From: Pseudanabaena mucicola str. Chao 1806
Lineage (GTDB): Bacteria > Cyanobacteriota > Cyanobacteriia > Pseudanabaenales > Pseudanabaenaceae
Assembly (NCBI RefSeq): GCF_030323025.1
Contig: NZ_CP097329.1
Span: 3,830,001 to 3,894,000, forward strand
Reading direction: 5' to 3'
Length of the DNA: 64,000 nt
Under the pieces are notes generated by a model. It did no database searches. It saw nothing but the letters and a program-made list of their open reading frames with translations, and was not told the DNA's origin. Both the position numbers and the translations under genes were made by a program. How positions within the stretch are numbered: the first letter of the stretch is position 1; every line of letters begins with the position of its first letter. Below, piece after piece: positions 42,582 to 50,968 of this stretch.

Positions 42582-42935
42582 TTAAGCGACGGATTTTGCT
42601 TTTTCCACAATCGCTGTAAATGCATCAGGATCAAGGATCGCGATTTGCGAAAGCATCTTACGGTTAATGTCGATATTTGCTTTCTTAAGTAAACCTGCAA
42701 ACTTGCTATAGCTCAATCCTTGTTGGCGAGCCGCAGCATTAATGCGGGTAATCCAAAGACTACGGAAATCGCGCTTCTTCTTGCGGCGATCGCGATAGGC
42801 GTTACGAAGAGCTTTCATTACCTGCTGGTTAGCAGTGCGGAACAGCTTAGAGTGCGATCCGCGAAAGCCTTTGGCTAATTTCAATACTTTATTGCGGCGC
42901 TTTCTAGCTACGTTACCGCGTTTTACTCTCGTCAT
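42582..42935 (-). CDS. rplT: 50S ribosomal protein L20
   Basis: Protein of 117 residues matching L20 throughout: [60 protein letters not shown] and [21 protein letters not shown]20 is an early assembly protein of the large subunit. It follows rpmI by 82 bp on the same strand, the standard order; infC is not adjacent here. The intergenic stretch holds a small hairpin (ACAGAGTGC...GCACCCTGT) that might take part in L20 autoregulation, as known in other bacteria. Confidence 0.97.
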   Translation of the reverse strand: MTRVKRGNVARKRRNKVLKLAKGFRGSHSKLFRTANQQVMKALRNAYRDRRKKKRDFRSLWITRINAAARQQGLSYSKFAGLLKKANIDINRKMLSQIAILDPDAFTAIVEKAKSVA

Positions 42936-43017
42936 GGCTTCGTTATTATCGTGATTTGTTTTTTATGTAATTTTTACAGAGTGCTTTGCACCCTGTAAAA
43001 AGCTCAGTAAAGAGCTT

Positions 43018-43215
43018 TTAGGCGTAAGGCAACATTGCACTTACTCTGTCATTATCAGTCTCATCAACTATTGCTTTTTGACCTAATCTGCTCTTACGGG
43101 CAGTGGTTTTATGCTCTAGTAGGTGGTTGCGACCAGCGTGGCGGCGAGCAAACTTGCCGCTACCCGTCACCTTGAATCGCTTGGCGGCAGATTTACGAGT
43201 TTTGAGCTTAGGCAC
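43018..43215 (-). CDS. rpmI: 50S ribosomal protein L35
   Basis: Protein of 65 residues, full length: [37 protein letters not shown] and [14 protein letters not shown]. It is first of the rpmI-rplT pair, 82 bp upstream of rplT. About 240 bp separate it from the divergent lpxB, enough for both promoters. Confidence 0.97.
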   Translation of the reverse strand: MPKLKTRKSAAKRFKVTGSGKFARRHAGRNHLLEHKTTARKSRLGQKAIVDETDNDRVSAMLPYA

Positions 43216-43335
43216 TTCTTTTTAGTCCAATTTTTTTGACCTTTACGAGTGTACCATAATTAAATGCGATATTTTGAAATTTGAAGTGAAATAATATGGC
43301 ACAAATATGGCACAGACTATCACTCAACAAACAAA

Positions 43336-43370
43336 AGATGATTGGCGGCGCGAAGCGCCGCCAATCATCT
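43336..43370. repeat. GC-rich hairpin (16-bp stem)
   Basis: AGATGATTGGCGGCGC, loop GAA, GCGCCGCCAATCATCT. It lies between the divergent rpmI and lpxB genes, so it is unlikely to be a terminator for either. Similar CGGCGC cores occur at 26326-26374. Confidence 0.65.
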
Positions 43371-43459
43371 TGAGATAGAAAGCAAAATTAGCGATATCTT
43401 GAATGAGTAAGTCATAGTTAATTCAAAGGTCGATCTTTGTCGCTACCCAATCTATTTGT

Positions 43460-44665
43460 ATGGAATCTAGCTCAGAAATTAATTCACAAATCAGTTCAGA
43501 AATCAAGATGAAACGCCGCATATTTATTAGTACTGGAGAGGTGTCAGGTGACTGGCATGGGGCGATTTTAATCGAGGCTCTACGCGAACGGGCGGCCCTT
43601 AAAGGAATTGAGCTAGAGATTATTGGTTTGGGAGGTGATCGCATGGAAGCGGCAGGCGCAAAGTTACTTGGTAATACTGTAGGTATTGGGTCAATTGGTG
43701 CTATCGAGGCTCTACCCTACATTTTGCCGACGATTCGTCTACAGGAAAATGCCAAGAAATCCCTAAAAAAATCGCCGCCAGATGTTGCTGTTTTGATTGA
43801 TTACATGATGCCCAATCAAGGTATGGGTTACTTTGCTAAGCGTGTACTCAATATTCCCGTCATTTATTACATCGCACCGCAGGAATGGGTCTGGTCATTT
43901 AATGACAAAAATACCAAGGCGATAGCTGCCTTTACCGATAAGTTATTAGCGATCTTTCCACAAGAAGCAGCTTATTATGAAAAACAAGGAACCAATGTGC
44001 AATGGGTGGGGCATCCCTTTGTTGATCTGATGGCGAAAGTGCCCGATCGCATGGCAGCACGTCAACAAATGGGAATTACTGCTGATGATCTGGTTGTTAC
44101 CCTCTTGCCTGCATCGCGCACCCAAGAACTACGGGATGTCATGCCGATTATTCTCAAGGCTGCTAAGATTATTCGAGCAAAGCTACCCCATGTAAAATTC
44201 TTGTTGCCCCTCTCCCTTGAGCGTTACCGTCCTACGGTGGAGAAATTATTAATAGAATATGAAATCAATGCCACGATTATCTCAGGACAGTCACAGATTG
44301 CCATCAGTGCTGCCGACTTGGTGCTTAGTAAATCAGGAACGGTGAATTTAGAAACAGCTTTGCTCAACGTGCCACAGGTGATTTTATATCGCCTTAGTGC
44401 AATTACCGCTTGGATTGCTCGTTACATAGTGCGTCTGCAATTGCCCTTTATTTCTCCAGTAAATTTGGTAAATATGGAAGCGGTTGTGCCTGAATTTGTG
44501 CAGTATGAGGCAATTCCTGAGGCGATCGCTGCAAGTGCATTGGACTTATTAATTAATCCTCAAGCAAGGCAAACCATACTTGAGGGATATACCAGAGTCA
44601 GAAAGAGCTTGGGAGAAAAAGGGGCAATTAATCGCGTTGCCGATGCCATTCTTGATTATTTATAA
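43460..44665 (+). CDS. lpxB: Lipid-A-disaccharide synthase LpxB
   Basis: Protein of 401 residues from ATG 43460, or 385 from the internal ATG 43508, which gives the more usual N terminus KRRIFISTGEVSGDWHGA. The glycosyltransferase GT19 landmarks follow: GIGSIGAIEALPYILP, VLIDYMMPNQGMGYFAK, IYYIAPQEWVWSF, WVGHPFVDLM, LPASRTQELRDVMP and SKSGTVNLETALLNVPQVILY. It joins UDP-diacylglucosamine to lipid X in lipid A synthesis at the inner membrane. A MITE begins directly after the stop. Confidence 0.94.
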   Translation: MESSSEINSQISSEIKMKRRIFISTGEVSGDWHGAILIEALRERAALKGIELEIIGLGGDRMEAAGAKLLGNTVGIGSIGAIEALPYILPTIRLQENAKKSLKKSPPDVAVLIDYMMPNQGMGYFAKRVLNIPVIYYIAPQEWVWSFNDKNTKAIAAFTDKLLAIFPQEAAYYEKQGTNVQWVGHPFVDLMAKVPDRMAARQQMGITADDLVVTLLPASRTQELRDVMPIILKAAKIIRAKLPHVKFLLPLSLERYRPTVEKLLIEYEINATIISGQSQIAISAADLVLSKSGTVNLETALLNVPQVILYRLSAITAWIARYIVRLQLPFISPVNLVNMEAVVPEFVQYEAIPEAIAASALDLLINPQARQTILEGYTRVRKSLGEKGAINRVADAILDYL

Positions 44666-44666
44666 A

Positions 44667-44759
44667 TAGGACTTACGCAAACCGAACGAATTTCTTAGGA
44701 TTTAGGTAGATGTAGTGCGGGCTTCGCCCGCACTACATCTACCCAATGCGTAAGTCCTA
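44667..44759. mobile_element. 93-bp MITE, family A, copy 2
   Basis: Perfect 13-bp ends TAGGACTTACGCA and TGCGTAAGTCCTA, with ATAAA on both sides (44662-44666 and 44760-44764). It is the same length as copy 1 at 17047-17139 and shares the ACCGAACGAATTT segment and the GTGCGGGCTTCGCCCGCAC hairpin centre. It begins 2 bp after the lpxB stop. Confidence 0.88.
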
Positions 44760-44798
44760 ATAAAAAGAAAAGCTGCCTTAGGCAGCTTTTCTTTTTAT
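44760..44798. terminator. Bidirectional terminator after lpxB
   Basis: AAAAAGAAAAGCTGCC, loop TTA, GGCAGCTTTTCTTTTT: a perfect stem with A and T runs between lpxB and the convergent signalling gene ending at 44795. The family A MITE sits between lpxB and this terminator. Confidence 0.88.
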
Positions 44799-46543
44799 AA
44801 ACGATTTCCTTTAGTAACGAAGTTACAGAACTTATCAAAGGGAAGTGGGCGGCTGTAGTAATAGCCTTGGATACCATCGCATCCCAAATCTTGGAGAACT
44901 TTGAGTTCGCCATGGGTTTCCACACCTTCAGCAACGGTCTTGAAATTGAGACTCTTTGCCATTGTGATGATAGCTTTGGCGATCGCTCGATTTTGGGAAT
45001 CAGTATCAATATGTTGCACAAAGCAGCGATCAATTTTGAGTGTATCTAATGGAAACTTTTTGATATAGCTTAAAGACGAGAAACCTGTACCAAAGTCATC
45101 AATTGAGAGCTTGACTCCAAGATCTTTGAGTTCCTTCAACTTGGTTAAGCTGGCATCAATGTTATGGACAACTGTAGTTTCCGTAATCTCTAATTCTAAA
45201 TATTGAGGATCAAACTGCATCTCTTCCAAAATATCTAAGATCCTTTTATTTAGATTATGTTGCTGAAACTGTCTACCAGAAAGGTTTACCGAAACTTTAA
45301 GGGATGAAATGCTCTGAAGAACATCATTAGTGTTGTGAAGTGCATTTTGGGAAATCAATGTCTGTGCTGCCTTGACCTGTTGACAAGCTGTCCTCAGTAT
45401 CCATTCACCAATCTCAATAATCGAACCATTACTTTCGGTGATCGGGATAAACTTCATTGGTGAAATGAGTCCTTCAGAAGAATGATTCCATCGGATTAGT
45501 GACTCAGAACCAAACATTTCACCTGTGGCGATACTGACCTGAGGTTGATAATAAAGCTCAAATTCTTGATTATCAAGTGCATAATGTAAATCGGTCTGTA
45601 ACTCTAGTCTCAGCGGTAACTTGACTTGAATTTCATCAAAGAATTGATAACAATTGCCACCGTGACGCTTTGCCTCTTGTAGTGCAAGGTTTGCCTGCTG
45701 CATTATGCCACTAGTATCTTGGGAATGGAGAGAAATGCCAATACTTGCGGTAACGTAAACTTCGGTTAGTCTTACGATAAAAGGATCTGCAAAAGAATCT
45801 AATAATGAATTTGCAACATATTTAGCCTCGAATTTAGGATTGGCTGTCGATAGGATAATCGCAAATTCATCACCGCTAAGGCGACAAATCGTATCATCAT
45901 CCTGAACTATATCAATGATTCGCTTAGCGATTGCTTGGAGGAGCAGATCTCCAAATTCTTCTCCTCGAGAATCATTAATTACACCAAATCGATCAATATC
46001 AATTAGAAGAATTGGAATTGGTACTTCTTGAGAAGTATTAGAAATGGCTCTGTCTAAACGCTCACGCAAGGCTAGACGGTTAGGAAGTTGCGTTAGGGGA
46101 TCAAAATACAATAGATTTTCTAATTTCTCTTGAGCAATATTTTGAGCAATATTTTGATAATGTTGATTAACTTTTTCTTTTTTGCTAAGTTGTACGGAGA
46201 TCGCTTCTAGTAACTCTTCACGGTTGAGTGGCTTAGTGAGATAATCATCGGCTCCCCAGAGCATACCTTTGCGTAAATACTGGTGATCGGCTAAAGATGT
46301 TAAAAATATGAAGGAAATAAGCGTCAGTTTCGGATCTTGACGAATGGCATCCAAGACTTCATAGCCATCCATCTCGGGCATTTGTACATCTGACAAAATT
46401 AAATCTGGTATTTGCTGCCTAGCAATTTCTAATCCCTTCCGTCCACTAGATGCCGACATAACACGATATTTTGACAGTTCTAGAATGTCACAAATGCTAT
46501 ATCGAATATCATCATCATCTTCTATGACTAGTAAGGTATACAT
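44795..46543 (-). CDS. Response regulator with GGDEF and EAL domains
   Basis: About 582 residues from MYTLLVIEDDDDIRY. Receiver domain 1-120: acidic pocket EDDDD, phospho-acceptor Asp in LILSDVQMPEMDG, Lys in TKPLNREE. A GGDEF domain follows at about 155-310 with SGDEF in place of GGDEF. The EAL domain at about 330-575 has ESL for EAL but keeps LEITET, DDFGTGFSSL, LKIDRCFV and AEGVET. Such proteins make and/or break cyclic di-GMP on a phosphorylation signal. The residues left suggest an active phosphodiesterase and a possibly active cyclase. An alternative start lies 7 codons upstream. Confidence 0.92.
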   Translation of the reverse strand: MYTLLVIEDDDDIRYSICDILELSKYRVMSASSGRKGLEIARQQIPDLILSDVQMPEMDGYEVLDAIRQDPKLTLISFIFLTSLADHQYLRKGMLWGADDYLTKPLNREELLEAISVQLSKKEKVNQHYQNIAQNIAQEKLENLLYFDPLTQLPNRLALRERLDRAISNTSQEVPIPILLIDIDRFGVINDSRGEEFGDLLLQAIAKRIIDIVQDDDTICRLSGDEFAIILSTANPKFEAKYVANSLLDSFADPFIVRLTEVYVTASIGISLHSQDTSGIMQQANLALQEAKRHGGNCYQFFDEIQVKLPLRLELQTDLHYALDNQEFELYYQPQVSIATGEMFGSESLIRWNHSSEGLISPMKFIPITESNGSIIEIGEWILRTACQQVKAAQTLISQNALHNTNDVLQSISSLKVSVNLSGRQFQQHNLNKRILDILEEMQFDPQYLELEITETTVVHNIDASLTKLKELKDLGVKLSIDDFGTGFSSLSYIKKFPLDTLKIDRCFVQHIDTDSQNRAIAKAIITMAKSLNFKTVAEGVETHGELKVLQDLGCDGIQGYYYSRPLPFDKFCNFVTKGNRL

Positions 46544-47002
46544 TTTGTGTAACCTCTGCAACATTCCATGGATTTTACTGCTTGTGCAAGCAAAAGGGGC
46601 ATTTAAAATCTCATCACGATCTTTAAACGGGATGGACTAGGTTTACTTCTCTGAGACAGGCTAGAATATAACCTAATGATATTAGAAACATACCGTACTT
46701 TGCAGATTTCCTCGACTTAGTAAAGAAGTAGATATTTGTGGTACTGCTATATCGCAAGAAGTATTTTTCTTTCAATAATGTTGAAAGATATAAAAATTGC
46801 CCCTAATTTGGAAAATTAGAAGCAATAAAACAAAAAATAATACTCATAATTTTATCTAACTTTCCTAAAATCGTCAAACAATTTCTTAAGAACTTTCTCT
46901 ACAACCATTATCCAAAACTTAGCACATTTTCGTTTGTACTTTGCTAGCTTAGTCTCAGCTCTTTGCATTTACTAATATAGCTAATATAGATAGGACAAAT
47001 CA
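46544..47002. other. 460-bp gap, no gene seen
   Basis: AT-rich sequence upstream of the GGDEF/EAL gene. I see no frame with coding character, no tRNA and no strong palindrome. It presumably holds the promoter of the signalling gene on the minus strand. Confidence 0.5.
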
Positions 47003-47055
47003 AAACCCAAAATTAAATTGGCGGTGCTTTGCACCACCAATTTAATTTTGGGTTT
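47003..47055. repeat. Long hairpin (AAACCCAAAATTAAATTGG stem)
   Basis: AAACCCAAAATTAAATTGG plus a short GGTGC tip pairs with 47031-47055 in a near-perfect stem. The GGTGC...GCACC core is followed by TTTATG. A dispersed palindrome of the same style as others in the window. Confidence 0.65.
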
Positions 47056-47216
47056 ATGTCATGAGCAACAGTAACTGATTGAATTGCGAGTGTTTTCCAC
47101 GCCTTTGAAACGGTAAACATTCACTTTCTTGAAAATAGTGGCGTTGCACATATTCATAATGACAATCAAGAATATCGTGTTGGAAAATAAGAAGTGAAGT
47201 TGTTCAATATAAAAAA

Positions 47217-47861
47217 ATGCAATGTCCCAAGAGTAAGGGAGAAAAAGTAGTAAAAAATGGACATAGATACGGCAAACAGTGCTACCAACGTAAGCAATGT
47301 AAGCATCAGTTTGTCGAATTCTATAGTAAACGAGGATATTCCGAGGATGTAAGGCAAATTTGCTTAAGAATGTACTGTAATGGCATGGGGTTTATAGCCA
47401 TTGAGCGTTGTACGGGAATTGGTCACAATACCGTAATCGGTTGGGTAAAAAAGACAGGAGTAAAATTACCTGAGTCTGAGGAAATTGAGGAAGTGCCAGA
47501 GGTAGGTGAACTAGATGAACTCCAGACCTTTGTGGGTAGCAAAGAAAATAAGGTTTGGGTATGGACAGCCGTGAATCACTTTGCTGAAGGGATTTTAGCT
47601 TGGACAATAGGAGACAGGAGCAGTGAGACGTTTGCTGTTTTGTGGGCAATGATTAGAAGTTGGTCTTGCTATTTTTGGGTTAGTGATGGCTGCTGTGTTT
47701 ACCCCAAGTTTATTAACCCTGAAGACCACATTGTTAGTAAAGCCTATATGACTAGGGTGGGGGAGAACACCAGATTGAGACATTACTTGGCGAGATTACA
47801 TCGCAGGACTCTATGCTACTCAAAGTCTAAGGAAATGTTGCAGATTTCGATTCAGCTATGA
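47217..47861 (+). CDS. IS1-family transposase (slightly truncated)
   Basis: Protein of 214 residues. A zinc-ribbon-like start (MQCPKSKGEKVVKNGHRYGK, with one expected Cys replaced by Ser) is followed by a helix-turn-helix region (GFIAIERCTGIGHNTVIGWV) and the DDE-type core: VGELDELQTFVGSKENKVW, VSDGCCVYPKFI, and RVGENTRLRHYLARLHRRT. The usual RVEGENTRLRHY has lost one residue. The C terminus stops at LQISIQL, some 10-15 residues earlier than normal. These changes suggest a recently inactivated enzyme. Confidence 0.85.
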   Translation: MQCPKSKGEKVVKNGHRYGKQCYQRKQCKHQFVEFYSKRGYSEDVRQICLRMYCNGMGFIAIERCTGIGHNTVIGWVKKTGVKLPESEEIEEVPEVGELDELQTFVGSKENKVWVWTAVNHFAEGILAWTIGDRSSETFAVLWAMIRSWSCYFWVSDGCCVYPKFINPEDHIVSKAYMTRVGENTRLRHYLARLHRRTLCYSKSKEMLQISIQL

Positions 47862-47915
47862 CTTTTCTACCTCAATCGTAAAAATCAAAAATCTTTCCCT
47901 ATTTTTTCTTGATCA

Positions 47916-48065
47916 CTGATGTTACGTGGAAGTTTCTAAGACCCTCACCCCTAGCCCCTCTCCCATTAAGGGAGAGGGGAACAAGAAATTAGTCTAGCTC
48001 CCCCTCTCCCTTGATGGGAGAGGGGGCAGGGGGGTGAGGGTGATATTTGTTCCACGTAACATCAG
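47916..48065. mobile_element. 150-bp MITE, family D, nested in the IS1-family element
   Basis: Ends CTGATGTTACGTGGAA and TTCCACGTAACATCAG. TTGATCA lies on both sides (47909-47915 and 48066-48072), a 7-bp target duplication. The interior is the CCCTCACCCC repeat in two facing halves (CCCTCACCCCTAGCCCCTCT...; ...GGGGGGTGAGGG). It sits between the transposase stop and the right IS end, so it inserted after the IS was in place. Confidence 0.88.
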
Positions 48066-48098
48066 TTGATCATTATGAATATGTGCAACGCCGAATAA

Positions 48099-48587
48099 CT
48101 AGCCAGCTAATTGGGTTAATGCTGTACCTGTAACTCGACAAATGCGCCAGTCAGGAAGGATTTCTGCACCAATATGTGTATAAAAAGCGATCGCAGTTTC
48201 ATTCCAATCTAAAACTGACCACTCAAAGCGACCATAACCTCTGGATACTACAATCTGAGCAAGATTGGTAATTAGAGCTTTGCCAATACCGATACCACGA
48301 TATTCCGATAGTACAAATAAATCTTCGAGATAAAGCCCGCGACGGGTGAGGAAAGTAGAATAGCTGGTAAAAAATAGCGCAAATCCGACAATTTGATTTG
48401 GTTCTATCTCCGCCACGATCGCTTCAATACAAGGATTTTCGCCAAACAAATCTGCTTGGAGTGTTTGACAGTCGCCTGTGACATGATCCGAGAGTTGCTC
48501 ATAGTCAGCAAGGGCAAGAATTAGTGAGAGAATGGCTGGAACATCTTGAACTGTAGCAGAACGAACCTTAAATTGCGGTTGAGTCAT
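48099..48587 (-). CDS. GNAT-family N-acetyltransferase (diamine acetyltransferase-like)
   Basis: Protein of 162 residues with the GNAT fold: FKVRSATVQDVPAILSLILAL at the start, the acetyl-CoA loop LSEYRGIGIGKALITNLA (about 93-110), and RFEWSVLDWNETAIAFYTHIGAE near the end. The last stretch and the overall length resemble spermidine/diamine N-acetyltransferases, but the substrate is not certain. It ends 6 bp from the IS1-type element, so the insertion just missed the gene. Confidence 0.85.
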   Translation of the reverse strand: MTQPQFKVRSATVQDVPAILSLILALADYEQLSDHVTGDCQTLQADLFGENPCIEAIVAEIEPNQIVGFALFFTSYSTFLTRRGLYLEDLFVLSEYRGIGIGKALITNLAQIVVSRGYGRFEWSVLDWNETAIAFYTHIGAEILPDWRICRVTGTALTQLAG

Positions 48588-48671
48588 TCTATTAAAAGTT
48601 AAGTCAATTTTTCATGTAGGATAAGCCTAACAAAAGTTAACTTTATTGATCGTATATTTCAACAAACTACT

Positions 48672-49076
48672 ATGAACCTGACCTTAACTCCATCACAAAT
48701 ACTGCTCTATGGAATTGCGATCGCTGGAGGACTGATCTACTTGCCATATATTGTGGTTGCCTATGGAAGGGTGAGCGTAGGTATTGATATGAACGCACCA
48801 AGAGCAATGTTTGATCGCTTACCTGACTATGCTAAACGAGCTACATGGGCACACCAAAATTCTTTTGAAGTATTTGCCTTATTTGCGACAGCAGCTATCA
48901 CAGCTTACGTCACTAACTCTGCATCTGATCAAACTTCCCTTGATGTGTTGATATTTTTGGTCGCAAGAGTTCTGTTCTCCTTGTTTTATATTCTTGATTT
49001 ACCTTGGTTGCGATCGCCAATGTGGGCAATCAGTATGGTCTGTATTGGTAGATTATTCTCAGCAAGCCTTTTCTAA
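48672..49076 (+). CDS. MAPEG-family membrane protein
   Basis: Protein of 134 residues with four hydrophobic segments (ILLYGIAIAGGLIYLPYIVVAYG, FEVFALFATAAITAYV, VLIFLVARVLFSLFYI, MWAISMVCIGRLF). The pattern RATWAHQNSFEVFALF and ARVLFSLFYILDLPWLRS is typical of MAPEG proteins (membrane glutathione/eicosanoid metabolism type). The bacterial members mostly have unknown substrates. It is divergent from the GNAT gene with an 84-bp gap. Confidence 0.85.
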   Translation: MNLTLTPSQILLYGIAIAGGLIYLPYIVVAYGRVSVGIDMNAPRAMFDRLPDYAKRATWAHQNSFEVFALFATAAITAYVTNSASDQTSLDVLIFLVARVLFSLFYILDLPWLRSPMWAISMVCIGRLFSASLF

Positions 49077-49079
49077 AAC

Positions 49080-49227
49080 TATAGCAATCCTCAATGATTT
49101 GAACGTTAGCTTCGACTACACTCAGCTAACGTTCGACTACGCTCGGCTAACGTTCGACTAACGTATTACCATCAATTGCATCAATGGCTAAGCCATCAAT
49201 GCTTACAACTACTTAGGATTGCCATAG
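49080..49227. mobile_element. MITE-like element, family E (copy with tandem GTTCGACTACGCTC units)
   Basis: Ends CTATAGCAATCCTCAA and, inverted, CTATGGCAATCCTAAGT resemble the ends of the element at 61456-61571 (TATAGCAGTCCTAAAT). The interior has three short tandem units built on CGTTCGACTA, and a small palindrome TCAATGGCTAAGCCATCAAT. It separates the MAPEG gene from the convergent phosphohexomutase. Confidence 0.6.
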
Positions 49228-49234
49228 CACATTT

Positions 49235-50761
49235 TTACTTCTGAAATGCAGAAAGATCCAATCCATCAATAGGTTGCAAAAAAGCAAATAACCGATTTGC
49301 AATCTTAGCAACGCCACCTTGAATATTCGATTCAATATTTAAAGGCATCACAGGATCATGTAATGAGATCCGCAGTAGAAACCAACCATTCTCATCATCA
49401 GCCGTGCAGGAAACGCGAATACCTTCATAATTATGCGGTACGATCTGCCAATCAGCTTGAGTAGCGGCAAATACTTGCAAATCGCTAATGGCTTTCTCTC
49501 CTACAATCTTAAAATCTTCCACCTGTATTTTGATACGAAACTCTTCGCTTTCGACAGGCTCTTGGAGATTGGCAATTAAATCGGTGAGCGATTTTCCTAC
49601 TAATTTCGACTTGGCTAATTCAATCAGGAGCTTACTCACCAAATAAGCACCATCATCAAGGAAATAGTTCTCCTTCATCGCGCCATGCCCTGAAGTCTCG
49701 ATCGCCAGCCAAGACTCTTGCCCTGACTGATTGAGACGAATCGACTCGTTGATCACATTTTTGTACCCACGCTTGAAGCGATGATGTATGCCTTGCAAAT
49801 CCTCGGCAATAAATTTAGCCAGTCCATCGGAAGTTATAGAATCAGTGACAATAGCTGATTTGGGATGCTCCTTGAGGACGATCGCAGAAATAAGTGCAAT
49901 TAATCGATTTCGATTAAGCTCTTTGCCAAATTGATCGACCGCCGCACTACGATCTACATCAGTATCAAAAATAATCCCAAAGTCAGCCTGATGTTTAATA
50001 ACTGCTTCACAAATGGAAGCCATTGCTACTTTATCTTCAGGATTAGGAACGTGATTGGGAAATGTACCATCAGGATCGAGAAATTGACTGCCTGTGATAT
50101 CTGCACCAAGAGGCTCTAAGACTTTGCTGGCATAGAAACCACCAGCCCCATTACCCGCATCAACGATGATTTTTAATCCCTGAAGTGGTTGTTCGTAATG
50201 GTCGGGATGATTGACTGCTTCACGAATTTTGGTGACAAATTGATTCGCATAGACTGAGATAAAATCATGCTGAGTGATCTGACCTTGAGAAGTGGAGATT
50301 GCAAACTCGTTCTTTTCGGCAAGATTGAGAATATCCGTAATATCTTTTTTCTCTAATCCCCCCTGAGCCGTAAAAAACTTTAAACCATTGCGATTAAATG
50401 GCAAATGACTTGCTGTGAGCATAATTGCACCATCACAGTTAAAGCCATTGGTAACTGTACTCATAAACATCGCTGGTGTTGAGGCGATCGCAAAGTCATA
50501 CACTTGACTACCAAGGGAAGTAATTCCTTCCATTACTGCCTGCATCAACACTGCGCCTGATAGACGGCTATCGCGCCCTACGGAAATTAGTAAATCGAAG
50601 GTAGGTTTGCTTAGTTTTTGAGATAGCCAAATTACAAAAGATTGTCCGAGAATTTTGGCAATAACAGGAGTGAGATTGACATCTTCATTGGGGACACCTG
50701 CGATCGCTACACCACGAATATCTGAGCCATTTTGCAGCTTTTTCCAGTTAAAATCTTGCAT
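49235..50761 (-). CDS. Phosphomannomutase/phosphoglucomutase-family phosphohexomutase
   Basis: About 508 residues from MQDFNWKKLQNGSDIRGVAI; a frame to 50824 adds 21 residues unlike the family. The catalytic serine loop reads TASHLPFNRNGLKFF (the usual form is TASHNPxxxNGxK). The metal loop is DTDVDRS, the sugar loop resembles ETSGHGAM, and the C-terminal phosphate loop is VSCTADDENGWFLLR. The enzyme moves phosphate between C1 and C6 of a hexose, probably supplying sugar nucleotides for polysaccharides. Exact sugar preference is not readable. Confidence 0.88.
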   Translation of the reverse strand: MQDFNWKKLQNGSDIRGVAIAGVPNEDVNLTPVIAKILGQSFVIWLSQKLSKPTFDLLISVGRDSRLSGAVLMQAVMEGITSLGSQVYDFAIASTPAMFMSTVTNGFNCDGAIMLTASHLPFNRNGLKFFTAQGGLEKKDITDILNLAEKNEFAISTSQGQITQHDFISVYANQFVTKIREAVNHPDHYEQPLQGLKIIVDAGNGAGGFYASKVLEPLGADITGSQFLDPDGTFPNHVPNPEDKVAMASICEAVIKHQADFGIIFDTDVDRSAAVDQFGKELNRNRLIALISAIVLKEHPKSAIVTDSITSDGLAKFIAEDLQGIHHRFKRGYKNVINESIRLNQSGQESWLAIETSGHGAMKENYFLDDGAYLVSKLLIELAKSKLVGKSLTDLIANLQEPVESEEFRIKIQVEDFKIVGEKAISDLQVFAATQADWQIVPHNYEGIRVSCTADDENGWFLLRISLHDPVMPLNIESNIQGGVAKIANRLFAFLQPIDGLDLSAFQK

Positions 50762-50876
50762 GATTATTTTGCCTAGAAGATGAATCAAAGAGTTTTGTGA
50801 TTTCTCTACTAAGTAGTTAAGCATACAGACTGTCTAAGCTTAAATTAGTATAGAAAAATTTTTGAAAGTGACGCTT

Positions 50877-50966
50877 ATTAATTAAAACCCAAACCAGAGT
50901 TTTGTTCCGCCCGCGTAGCGGGCAGAACAAAACTCTCGGTTTTTAGTTTACTTATGTCTAGCTACT
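50877..50966. mobile_element. Family B MITE, left end truncated
   Basis: TTAATTAAAACCCAAACCAG through the CCGCCCGCGTAGCGGGC hairpin to TTACTTATGTCTAGCTACT matches family B in reverse, but the first ten or so bases are missing and no TA follows on the right. It ends 2 bp before the ABC transporter stop codon. Confidence 0.75.
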
Positions 50967-50968
50967 TC

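Larger units (their letters stand above)
47139..48092 (+). mobile_element. IS1-family insertion sequence with perfect 23-bp terminal repeats
   Basis: The left end (47139-47161, starting GGCGTTGCACATATTCATAA) and the right end (48070-48092) are exact inverted copies. The transposase gene lies at 47217-47861. The flanks, AAAATAGT on the left and GAATAACT on the right, are not identical, so no clean target duplication remains. A 150-bp MITE is inserted near the right end at 47916-48065. Without it the IS would be about 800 bp, normal for this group. Confidence 0.88.

Noticed and set aside
49102-49161. Short tandem CGTTCGACTA units as a regulatory iteron array
   Set aside because: Only three imperfect units, framed by inverted ends like those of another dispersed element, and no replication or regulator gene nearby.
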